The position numbers and the translations under genes are program-made. Shown piece by piece: positions 46,902 to 54,177 of a DNA stretch of 54,177 nucleotides. Under the pieces are notes generated by a model. It worked only from the letters and a program-made list of their open reading frames with translations, was not told the origin of the DNA and did not search any database. Position 1 is the first letter of the stretch. Each line of letters starts with the position of its first letter. Source of the stretch: Poseidonibacter antarcticus (GTDB taxonomy: Bacteria; Campylobacterota; Campylobacteria; Campylobacterales; Arcobacteraceae); contig NZ_RCWF01000015.1 in the NCBI RefSeq assembly GCF_003667345.1, positions 1-54,177 of the forward strand. Reading direction: 5' to 3'.

Positions 46902-47504
46902 TTAGTTACTAGATAAGTTAGAAAAAGACAATCTATCTGTTACATTTAGTTTTTCATAAATATGCTTTATATGTGTTTTTACTGTATTTATAGATATATT
47001 TAATTCTTCACTTATATTTCTATTTGTATAAGCATTTTTTAGTAAAAGTGCAATAGTTTTTTCTGTTTTTGTTAAATCAGCAAAAAGTTTTTCTTCATCA
47101 ATTTTATTATCCTTTTTTGCTATTATATTTTTTAATAATTCACTTGTGATCTCAGGTAATAACCAAATATAGTTATCTACTATAGTTTCAACAGCAGAAT
47201 TTAAATACGATGAAGTCATCAAAGAATTACCATATCCATGAACACCTTTTTCTAACCATTTTTTTGCATTATTGATTTCAGGAACTCTTTTTAATACTAA
47301 AATTTTATTTGAATTTTTTAACAATGTTGCAATCACAAAATTATTATCTTTTAAATTCACACAATCACTTAAAATTAATAAATAGTCCTTGAGTGTAAAT
47401 AATTCTTCATAATCCTCAATAATTTTAATCTTATACGCACTTAAAAAAGATTCCCATCTATTAATAAGTGAAATTTCATTGCTATAGAGTGCTATTTTCA
47501 TCAT
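46902..47504 (-). CDS. CsgD/VpsT-like LuxR-family regulator with degenerate receiver
   Basis: This 200-residue DNA-binding protein has an N-terminal receiver-like domain (about 1-115) and a C-terminal LuxR helix-turn-helix (about 140-197, with LTKTEKTIALLLKNAYTNRN and INTVKTHIKHIYEKLNV). The receiver has Asp47 at the expected strand-3 place but lacks the acidic pair after strand 1 and the conserved Lys, so normal phosphorylation is unlikely. This layout recalls CsgD and VpsT, regulators of biofilm matrix. VpsT binds c-di-GMP through a W[FLM][TS]R motif; the matching place here reads WLLP (114-117), so such binding is doubtful. It overlaps the HlyD gene by four bases. Confidence 0.75.
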   Translation of the reverse strand: MMKIALYSNEISLINRWESFLSAYKIKIIEDYEELFTLKDYLLILSDCVNLKDNNFVIATLLKNSNKILVLKRVPEINNAKKWLEKGVHGYGNSLMTSSYLNSAVETIVDNYIWLLPEITSELLKNIIAKKDNKIDEEKLFADLTKTEKTIALLLKNAYTNRNISEELNISINTVKTHIKHIYEKLNVTDRLSFSNLSSN

Positions 47505-48880
47505 CTTTCCGTAAATGTATATTGTTTTGTTTTTAAAATTGGTTTTAGAATATAATCTAAAATTGTTTTTTTACCAGTAACTATATCAACATTAGCAACC
47601 ATTCCTGGAATAATTTTCAATTGCTTATCTTCATCCCCGATGTAGTTTCTATCAGTCTCAATTCGTACTAAATAATAAGTTTTATCGTCTTTTTCTGTTA
47701 TTGTATCCGGACTTATATTTATAACTTTTCCTTCTAATCCTCCATAAATTGAAAAATCATATGCTGAAAATTTAACTATAGCTTTTTGCCCATGATAAAT
47801 AAATGCAATATCTTTTGGCAATAATTTTACTTCTACAATTAATTTATAGTCTGTTGGCACAATTTCAATTAAATCTTGTGCTGGTTTAACAGCACCACCA
47901 ATAGTATTTATATGTAATTTTTGAACAATACCATTAGATGGTGATTTAACAATTGTTCTAAAAACTTGATCTGTAGAAGCAACTGAATTTGCTTCTAAAT
48001 CTCTTAATGATGTAATTGTTTCATTAAGTTTTTGTCTAGTTTCTGAATCATTCATTTGATATGTTTCATCTATTTTTTTATTTAATTCTAAGATTTCTGA
48101 TTTTGTTTTAGAAATAGATAAAATAGCACTTTGTAATTTTTGTTTAGCATCACTTTCTTCTCTTTGAAGTTTTAAGAAATCAACTTGAGAACGTATTCCT
48201 CTTTTAACCATAGGTCTTGTCATATCAACTTCTTGTTTAATTGCATTAACTGAGAATCTCATATGAGTGATTGTTTGTCTTGCATCTTTTAATTCATTGT
48301 TTTTTTGTTTAATTTGTTCTTTTAATATCAAAACTTTTGATTTAAGTTCATTTTGATCTATTTGATACAATTCATTTTCATTATCTAAAAAAGCATTTAA
48401 TTGTTGATTATCAGTTTTTTTATAAACAAAAGGTTCTCTTTTTAATTCTGCTGTAAGTCTTTGTATTTGTGCTTGTAAATAAAAAGATTTTAATTTATTA
48501 GAAGCATCTGTTGATGATGATTTTTCATTACTTATTTTAATTAGAATTTGATTTTTTTTTACGAAATCACCCTCTTTTACTAAAATTTCAGAGACTATCC
48601 CGCCCTCTAGGTTTTGAAGGATTTGATTTTGTCCATTAGGAACTATTTTTCCATTTCCTCTTGCAATCTCATCTATTTGTGCATATGAAGCCCAAACTAT
48701 AAAAAGAGTTATTGTTATAAAAAAAGCAATCAATACCCAATGTAATTTTCTATTTCTATGATAAAGCACAGAAGCACTAACACTACTCATAAATTCATAA
48801 TCATCTTTACTCAATGACTTTTTAGGTCTTTTAGGAGTTTTTTGAAAAAATGCAGAATTAATTTCTTTTATATCAGCCAT
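47501..48880 (-). CDS. LapC-like type I secretion membrane-fusion protein (HlyD family)
   Basis: The adaptor links the ABC transporter in the inner membrane to the outer-membrane channel. The 459-residue protein has a short cytoplasmic N-terminus, one membrane span at about 46-66, a lipoyl/barrel-sandwich half (GKIVPNGQNQILQNLEGGIV), a long alpha-helical hairpin (about 135-290) and a C-terminal half with KSPSNGIVQKLHINTIGGAV and the family's closing segment. It overlaps the ABC gene by eight bases and the regulator by four, so the proteins are translated in a coupled way. Confidence 0.93.
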   Translation of the reverse strand: MADIKEINSAFFQKTPKRPKKSLSKDDYEFMSSVSASVLYHRNRKLHWVLIAFFITITLFIVWASYAQIDEIARGNGKIVPNGQNQILQNLEGGIVSEILVKEGDFVKKNQILIKISNEKSSSTDASNKLKSFYLQAQIQRLTAELKREPFVYKKTDNQQLNAFLDNENELYQIDQNELKSKVLILKEQIKQKNNELKDARQTITHMRFSVNAIKQEVDMTRPMVKRGIRSQVDFLKLQREESDAKQKLQSAILSISKTKSEILELNKKIDETYQMNDSETRQKLNETITSLRDLEANSVASTDQVFRTIVKSPSNGIVQKLHINTIGGAVKPAQDLIEIVPTDYKLIVEVKLLPKDIAFIYHGQKAIVKFSAYDFSIYGGLEGKVINISPDTITEKDDKTYYLVRIETDRNYIGDEDKQLKIIPGMVANVDIVTGKKTILDYILKPILKTKQYTFTER

Positions 48881-51032
48881 TATTTTCTCCTAATTTTTTT
48901 ATAACATCTTTCTTTTCACCATCTAAAACTTTCTCTCCATTATGCATAACGATAACTCTTGAAACTAAGTCAAGCATATTCATTTTTTGAGTAACTAGTA
49001 ATAAGGTTTTATCATTCATATCTTTTCTTAAATTATTTAAAACATGACTTTCACTAGTTTGATCCATTGCATTTGTGGGTTCATCAAACAAATACATATT
49101 AGAATTATTTATCAAGGCTCTAGCTATTCCAACACTTTGTCTTTGACCACCTGAAAGTCCTGCACCTCTTTCACCAATAGGCATATCATAACCCATAGGA
49201 TGTAATTTTACAAATTCATCAGTACCACTAATTTTTGAACATTTAAGCATCCATTCATCATCAACAAATTTATAAGATCCCAATATATTATTTTTTATAC
49301 TATTCCTAAATAAATGAATATCTTGTGGTACATAACTTACTTTTTTTCTTAAATCTGCAGGATCAATTTGTGAAATATCTATTCCATCAATTAATACAGA
49401 ACCACTTTCAGGTTCATATAATTTTAAAATTAATTTTGCGATAGTTGACTTACCTGAACCAATTCTTCCAATAAATGCAACTTTTTCACCTTCTTTTATA
49501 GAAAAACTTACATTTTTTAATGCATATGCTTCACTATCAGGATATTTAAAAGATACATTTCTAAATTCAATATTTCCTTTTAAAGAAGGTCTTTTTACAA
49601 ACTCTCTAGCAAGTGGTCTTTCTAATGGTTTATTAACTATTTCATCAAGCATATTAAACGAAGTTTTTGCATCTTCATAATTAGTTATAAGTCCTGCTAT
49701 TTGTCCCATTGGAGCAATAGCACGTCCTGATAAAATCATTGTAGCTATTAACCCACCCATTGTTAATTCAAATTCTTGGATAAGATAAACTCCAAAAACA
49801 ATTATTAAAACAGTATTTAATCCAACTAATAAACCTGTAACCGTTGGAATTGAAGAGGATAATAATCTTGATTTTAGACTTTTATTAGCAATCTCACCTG
49901 TGGATTCTTCCCAATTAAACTGAATATTTCCTGACATTCCTTGTGCTTTAATTGTTTCTATATTTTGTAAAGCTTCAATTAGTATCCCATTTTTCTTAGC
50001 ACTTGCTTCATAAGTACTTTCAATACTTGTTTGTAAAGGTTTTTTAACAATTAATGCATAAATTATTATTATTAGAATAATTATCATAGGAACAAAAACC
50101 AAAATACCTGAAATATAAAAAATCACACATAAAAAGAGTATTGCGAAAGGGAAATCAATAAGTACACTTAACGTTGCATTTGTTAAAAAACCTCTAATAC
50201 TATCAAAACTTTTTAAATTATTTGCAAAAGAACCAACAGATTTTGGATGTGCATCCATTTGTAAATCTAAAACTTTTTCAAATATAATAGAAGACATAAT
50301 AATATCACTTTTTTTACCAGCCATTTCTAAAAAATATGTTCTTAAAAATTTTAATGTTGCATCCAAAAGGAAGACAACAACTATACCTATTGTAAACACA
50401 AGTAAAGTTTCTTGTGCATTATTGGGAATAACTCTATCATATACGTTCATAGTAAATAATGGAGTAGCAAGAACAAATAAATTTATTAAAATTGAGGCTA
50501 GAATACAATCCATATAAATTTTTCTTGAAAAACCTAAAGTACTCCAAAACCAATGTTTTTGATTATTTAAATCAAGTGTTTTTTTACCATTTTCATGTTC
50601 ATACTCATAAGCTTTTTTTAACATAAAAGCAAAACCTAAATATTCTTCTTCAAGTTTATCTACATCTATCCACTCTTCTAAAGGTTCTTCAACACCTGCA
50701 AAAATAATTTTTGCTTTTGTTTTATCATCAGAGAAATTTTCTAAAATACAACTATTCCCATTTGATAAAAGTAATATTACAGGTAATTGTAGAGCTAAAA
50801 TATCTTTAATTGATCTTTGAATAATAGTTGTTTTTAATCCTGCTCTTGATGCTGCTCTTGAAAATAAAGATTTAGAATTTGTTTTTGAAAAAAGCATTGG
50901 AGAACTTAAGTTTGTATCCATTGGTAAACCAGATAATAAAGATTCTGAAGAAAAAGGTTTATGGAATAACCTTGTATATAAAACTAAAGACTCCAATAAA
51001 GTGTCTTCAGTTTTTAAAATTTTTTTTCTCAT
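48873..51032 (-). CDS. LapB-like type I secretion ABC transporter
   Basis: The transporter drives export of the giant adhesin with ATP. The 719-residue protein has an N-terminal C39-like domain (about 1-135) in which the catalytic Cys is absent, as in RTX-toxin and adhesin exporters, then a six-span membrane domain (about 170-440) and a nucleotide-binding domain with Walker A GRIGSGKS at 522-529, signature LSGGQRQ and Walker B MYLFDEPT. Everything needed for activity is present. It lies 13 bases after the channel gene. Confidence 0.94.
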   Translation of the reverse strand: MRKKILKTEDTLLESLVLYTRLFHKPFSSESLLSGLPMDTNLSSPMLFSKTNSKSLFSRAASRAGLKTTIIQRSIKDILALQLPVILLLSNGNSCILENFSDDKTKAKIIFAGVEEPLEEWIDVDKLEEEYLGFAFMLKKAYEYEHENGKKTLDLNNQKHWFWSTLGFSRKIYMDCILASILINLFVLATPLFTMNVYDRVIPNNAQETLLVFTIGIVVVFLLDATLKFLRTYFLEMAGKKSDIIMSSIIFEKVLDLQMDAHPKSVGSFANNLKSFDSIRGFLTNATLSVLIDFPFAILFLCVIFYISGILVFVPMIIILIIIIYALIVKKPLQTSIESTYEASAKKNGILIEALQNIETIKAQGMSGNIQFNWEESTGEIANKSLKSRLLSSSIPTVTGLLVGLNTVLIIVFGVYLIQEFELTMGGLIATMILSGRAIAPMGQIAGLITNYEDAKTSFNMLDEIVNKPLERPLAREFVKRPSLKGNIEFRNVSFKYPDSEAYALKNVSFSIKEGEKVAFIGRIGSGKSTIAKLILKLYEPESGSVLIDGIDISQIDPADLRKKVSYVPQDIHLFRNSIKNNILGSYKFVDDEWMLKCSKISGTDEFVKLHPMGYDMPIGERGAGLSGGQRQSVGIARALINNSNMYLFDEPTNAMDQTSESHVLNNLRKDMNDKTLLLVTQKMNMLDLVSRVIVMHNGEKVLDGEKKDVIKKLGENNG

Positions 51033-51045
51033 TAATTAACCTTCT

Positions 51046-53622
51046 TTATTTATTTTCTACTCTTTTAAGTACAGCTTCAATTCTTCTATTTAATGCTCGA
51101 CCTTCTACTGTATCATTACTCGTAACTGGCTCACTAAAACCTCTTCCTATTGCTTCTATTCTATATAATTCAATTCCATTTTCTACTAATAAATTTTTTA
51201 TAGCTTCTGCTCTTCTTTCTGACAACTTTTGATTGTAAATAACACCTGATCTAATATTATCTTTACTTGCATGCCCTGTTATTACTGTATTAAACTCTTT
51301 ATTATCTTTTAAATATTTCGCAAATGCTAATACTTTCTCTTTTGTATTTGTTTTTACTATTGCTGAGTCATTTTCAAATAATACTTCTAAGTTTATTTTA
51401 TTTGTACATCCATTTTCATCTACTGTATATCCTGCTGGTGTATTTGGACATTTATCTAATGAATTTACTACTCCATCTTTATCATCATCTAATACTATTG
51501 GTGCGTCTATTGCTTTTGGTACATATAATGCTATTGCTACTACATTATTTAATGTCTTATCTTCTTTATTTATTTCTAGGTATGCTTTATCATAATCTAC
51601 TCTTGATTCTTCTATTAGCACATCTTTATTTACACCTCTTTTTACTAATTCATCTTTTATTATTTTTGAATAAGATGCTGCTTTTTCATAACTTCTATTT
51701 TTATCTTTCATCTCTTGTGTATGACCGATTATTGTTACTTTTATATTTTGATCTTTATATTTTGAGATTTCATTAGCTATTATTGATAAACCCTTATCAT
51801 TAAAATCAAATTTATCCATATTTAAGAATTCAAATCTTTTTATCAAGGCAAATTTATCATACATTAGGTGATTATCTAAGGCTGTTGATTTCACATTCTT
51901 ATTTGCTGCTACATTAAATTCATAATCATACAGTCCTAATTTATCTGATTTTTTTGGGCTTTCATTTGTATATGAAACTACTTCATTTACATAATCTTCT
52001 TTATTTACTGTAAATTTATTAATTGAATTCTCTATTTCACAACCATTTTCATCTACTGTTACTCCAAATGCACTTTCTGGACATTTATCTTTAGAGTTAA
52101 TTATTCCATCTAAGTCTGAGTCTTCTTCTTTTTGAGAACATCCATATGGCGTTATATCATTATTATTTATTGAGTTATCACAAATATCTAAAGAGTCTAC
52201 TATTTTATCTGAGTCTACATCTTGATTTACTGGCAATTTATCTTTTACTATTGTAAATGGTTTTAATGTTGGAGCTGCTATTTTATTATATTCTGCACTA
52301 TCTTCTACTACTGTATTTACTAATAATCCCATTGCATCTAATATTCTATATTGTGAGTATAATTTATCCATTTGTGCATTTATTATTTGACTTTTTGAGC
52401 TTACTAAGTCATTTTGTGCTGATAGTAGGTCAAGTAGTGTTCTTCTTCCTAATTCATATTCACTTTGGTAACTTTCTAATGTTTCTTGTGAATAATTATA
52501 GTATTTATATAATTCTTCTAATTGATTACCTATTAATTTATATGCAGACCACGATAATTCTAGTCCTTCAATTGTTTGTCTTTTTAGGTCTCTTTGTATT
52601 TCTACTTCTTTATTTATTGTACTTTTACTTTTTTGTATATCTGATATATGTGCTCCACCACTATATAGATTCCAGTTTACTACTACATATGCTTTTGATC
52701 TATCATCTGGAGAGTCAAAGCTATTTGTATGATTTGAATCATCAAACACTTGTTCTAATTCTAAATCTATTGTTGGGTAAAAATTACTTTTTTTCTCTTT
52801 ATATAATGCTTGTGCACCTTTTATATTAAAATTACTTACTAAAATTGAAGGATTATTTTTTATTGCGTACATTGTTGCACGTTCAATACTCTCTGGCATC
52901 GCATAATTTAAGCTTGGTAATGTAAATGTTGACACGTCTGCATCTCGTCCAAACAATCTTTTAAATCTAAACTCTTTATCTACTGTATTATTCTTTTGCA
53001 CAATCATATTTGATTTTGCTAATGACAAGGATGCATATATTTTTGTCATCTCTGATTTTGTTGTTAATCCTTGTTTAAAAAGTGAGTTTACATCTTCATA
53101 TATCTTTTCATTCACTACCACATTATCTTTTGCATTTTGATACAATTGATAACTTCTTACTACATCTAAATATGCTCCTACCATTTGGAATGCTATATCA
53201 TTTGCATTTTCTAAATAATTATATGCTGCACCTAATATTCTTGCTTCTTGGTAATCTATTTTATGTGTTGTACTAAATCCATTAAATAAATTTTGTGTTA
53301 ATTTTAGTGAATTTGTATAGCTATTATAGCTTTCATCAGTTACTTGGTGATCATATTTTCCACCTGCTGAATCTTTTATATTTCCTGCACTATTTATTCC
53401 AAATGTACCCACATAATCCAAAGATGGTAGCCATTCAGATTTTGTAATTTCTAAATCTTGTTGTGTTTCATTAAAGTTTTTTAATCTTTCTTGAACTACA
53501 GGATTTGTATGTAATGCTTCTAACACACTTTCTTTTAGTGTCAATGCTTGTACGTTTATACTTAATATGCACACACTACTAGCTATTACACTAAATAACC
53601 TCTTTTTATTTTTTAGTTTCAT
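51046..53622 (-). CDS. TolC-like outer-membrane channel fused to two OmpA-like domains (LapE analogue)
   Basis: The first part is a type I secretion outer-membrane channel of the TolC/LapE kind: signal peptide (about 1-26), paired outer-membrane efflux repeats (about 27-445) with ALTLKESVLEALHTNPVVQE. It then continues for over 400 residues instead of ending near 450. Residues 468-530 hold thrombospondin type 3-like Asp-rich repeats (DSDLDGIINSKDKCP), about 598-702 a divergent OmpA-like fold (KVTIIGHTQ), 710-742 another Asp-rich repeat (DDDKDGVVNSLDKCP), and 743-856 a complete OmpA peptidoglycan-binding domain (VITGHASKDN, LSERRAEAIKN, GRALNRRIEAVL). The fusion would tie the exit pore, and the adhesin held in it, to the cell wall. 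It is uninterrupted at DNA level and starts the Lap block. Confidence 0.9.
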   Translation of the reverse strand: MKLKNKKRLFSVIASSVCILSINVQALTLKESVLEALHTNPVVQERLKNFNETQQDLEITKSEWLPSLDYVGTFGINSAGNIKDSAGGKYDHQVTDESYNSYTNSLKLTQNLFNGFSTTHKIDYQEARILGAAYNYLENANDIAFQMVGAYLDVVRSYQLYQNAKDNVVVNEKIYEDVNSLFKQGLTTKSEMTKIYASLSLAKSNMIVQKNNTVDKEFRFKRLFGRDADVSTFTLPSLNYAMPESIERATMYAIKNNPSILVSNFNIKGAQALYKEKKSNFYPTIDLELEQVFDDSNHTNSFDSPDDRSKAYVVVNWNLYSGGAHISDIQKSKSTINKEVEIQRDLKRQTIEGLELSWSAYKLIGNQLEELYKYYNYSQETLESYQSEYELGRRTLLDLLSAQNDLVSSKSQIINAQMDKLYSQYRILDAMGLLVNTVVEDSAEYNKIAAPTLKPFTIVKDKLPVNQDVDSDKIVDSLDICDNSINNNDITPYGCSQKEEDSDLDGIINSKDKCPESAFGVTVDENGCEIENSINKFTVNKEDYVNEVVSYTNESPKKSDKLGLYDYEFNVAANKNVKSTALDNHLMYDKFALIKRFEFLNMDKFDFNDKGLSIIANEISKYKDQNIKVTIIGHTQEMKDKNRSYEKAASYSKIIKDELVKRGVNKDVLIEESRVDYDKAYLEINKEDKTLNNVVAIALYVPKAIDAPIVLDDDKDGVVNSLDKCPNTPAGYTVDENGCTNKINLEVLFENDSAIVKTNTKEKVLAFAKYLKDNKEFNTVITGHASKDNIRSGVIYNQKLSERRAEAIKNLLVENGIELYRIEAIGRGFSEPVTSNDTVEGRALNRRIEAVLKRVENK

Positions 53623-53853
53623 TTTTAACCCTTGATTAAATAATTATTATTACTTTAACATAAAATAGCTAATAAAGAAGAGAAATATTTAAGATACAAT
53701 AAAGGAAATCTATACTTAATATATTTATACTGAGACATATATTAATTATTTTAATACTAGGTACATTATAGAAGATAGTATATAAGTAAAGACTTTATTA
53801 TTATTTAAATTATTAAATATATAAATAATTTAATAATTTTAGAAACCGCGCGC

Positions 53854-53905
53854 AAAAAAAAAGCTTAGCTTAAAACACTAGAATAAGTGTAAAAAGCTAA
53901 GCTAA
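53854..53905 (-). terminator. Strong terminator of the rRNA operon
   Basis: On the minus strand a long stem (AGCTTAGCTTTTTACAC with GTGTTTTAAGCTAAGCT, one mismatch) is followed by nine T residues. It stands 20 bases after the 5S gene. The stretch 53623-53853 between it and the channel gene holds only AT-rich upstream sequence for the Lap block, with no gene that I can see. Confidence 0.85.
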
Positions 53906-53924
53906 TTTGAATAAATACTCAAGA

Positions 53925-54040
53925 GCTGGCAGTGACCTACGTTTCCGACAAGGGGACCCTGCAGTATTATCAGCGATGAAGAGCTTGACTTCCAGGTTCG
54001 AAATGGGACTGGGTATTTCCTCTTCTCTATAACCACCAGC
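53925..54040 (-). rRNA. rrf: 5S ribosomal RNA
   Basis: The minus strand reads GCTGGTGGTTATAGAGAAGA near the 5' end, then ACCCAGTCCCATTTCGAACC and GGTCACTGCCAGC at the 3' end. The first and last bases pair to close the molecule, and the loop B/C landmark is intact. Ends are placed by the closing stem and may shift by one or two bases. The 23S gene would lie to the right, beyond the window. Confidence 0.93.
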
Positions 54041-54116
54041 AAAACTGAGTAATCAATATATATATAAAATAAAATCTATAAATATGAAAATTATAAATCT
54101 TAATCTAATATACTCA

Positions 54117-54140
54117 TTACTCAACTTATATGTTGAGTAA
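54117..54140. promoter_or_regulatory. 9-bp inverted repeat in the 23S-5S spacer
   Basis: TTACTCAAC at 54117-54125 pairs with GTTGAGTAA at 54132-54140. TGAGTAAT at 54046-54053, just before the 5S gene, is also complementary to ATTACTCA at 54115-54122. Such pairings suggest RNA-processing stems around the 5S or the 3' end of 23S. I could not recognise the 23S end itself. Confidence 0.35.
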
Positions 54141-54177
54141 AAGATATTTTAATGTTAAAGTCACACAATGTATACTT

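Noticed and set aside
51324-53276. Leu-rich open frames on the plus strand opposite the channel-OmpA gene.
   Set aside because: Their low-complexity Leu/His/Tyr composition is the complement of the real gene's codons; no start signals are seen.
54041-54177. Possible 23S rRNA 3' end or a tRNA gene right of the 5S gene.
   Set aside because: I could not find a cloverleaf or a recognisable 23S terminus in this AT-rich stretch; it reads as spacer.

Overview
The window is AT-rich and reads as a chromosomal segment of a member of the Campylobacterota, most likely Arcobacteraceae. That placement is inferred from gene content and order (pyrH-rpoZ-spoT-tyrS, rplY-pth-LptF/G permease, cheV), the strong AT bias, and N-terminal sequences that resemble that group. 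No database search was possible. Nearly all of the sequence is coding, in tight operons. I see no insertion sequence, prophage, CRISPR array or tRNA gene.

Region 1 (1-12.5 kb, + strand) is housekeeping. It holds the tail of an unidentified gene, a SPOR-domain membrane protein, trpE, pdxJ, pdxA and a P-loop ATPase. A fresh promoter then leads into pyrH, rpoZ, the (p)ppGpp synthetase/hydrolase spoT, tyrS, a nitronate monooxygenase-like flavoprotein and an N-acetylmuramoyl-L-alanine amidase. The amidase has an N-terminal signal peptide only if translation starts at a non-AUG codon (AUU).

Region 2 (12.5-30 kb, both strands) holds rplY-pth-LptF/G-Nudix (-), folD-lepB-rpiB plus a 39-residue membrane protein (+), an OprC-like copper TonB receptor (-), two small unknown genes (+), uvrB-nth (-), a YceI protein (-), greA-argC-lpxH-like-DUF808 (-), tcdA and cheV (+), and argH (-). 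uvrB also needs a non-AUG start (AUC or AUU), because every AUG/GUG/UUG start in the frame would remove its Walker A motif.

Region 3 (30.1-53.6 kb, - strand) is the highlight: a complete Lap-type cell-surface adhesion system in one colinear block. In transcription order it encodes a TolC-like outer-membrane channel fused to two OmpA-like domains, a LapB-type ABC transporter, a LapC-type HlyD adaptor, a CsgD/VpsT-like LuxR regulator, a 4698-residue RTX adhesin with a LapA-type retention module, a LapG-type periplasmic cysteine protease, and a LapD-type degenerate GGDEF-EAL c-di-GMP receptor. By analogy with Pseudomonas, the adhesin would be exported by the type I machinery and held in the outer-membrane pore by its N-terminal plug. 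LapG would cut it loose when c-di-GMP is low, and LapD would restrain LapG when c-di-GMP is high. Unusual points are the channel-OmpA fusion, the regulator inside the block, a TAEG rather than TAAG candidate cleavage motif, two recent-looking internal duplications in the adhesin gene, and an inverted repeat framed by direct repeats just upstream of the adhesin gene.

Region 4 (53.85-54.2 kb, - strand) is the 5S rRNA gene and the terminator of an rRNA operon whose 16S and 23S genes would lie beyond the right edge. The Lap block begins immediately downstream of that terminator, in the same direction.
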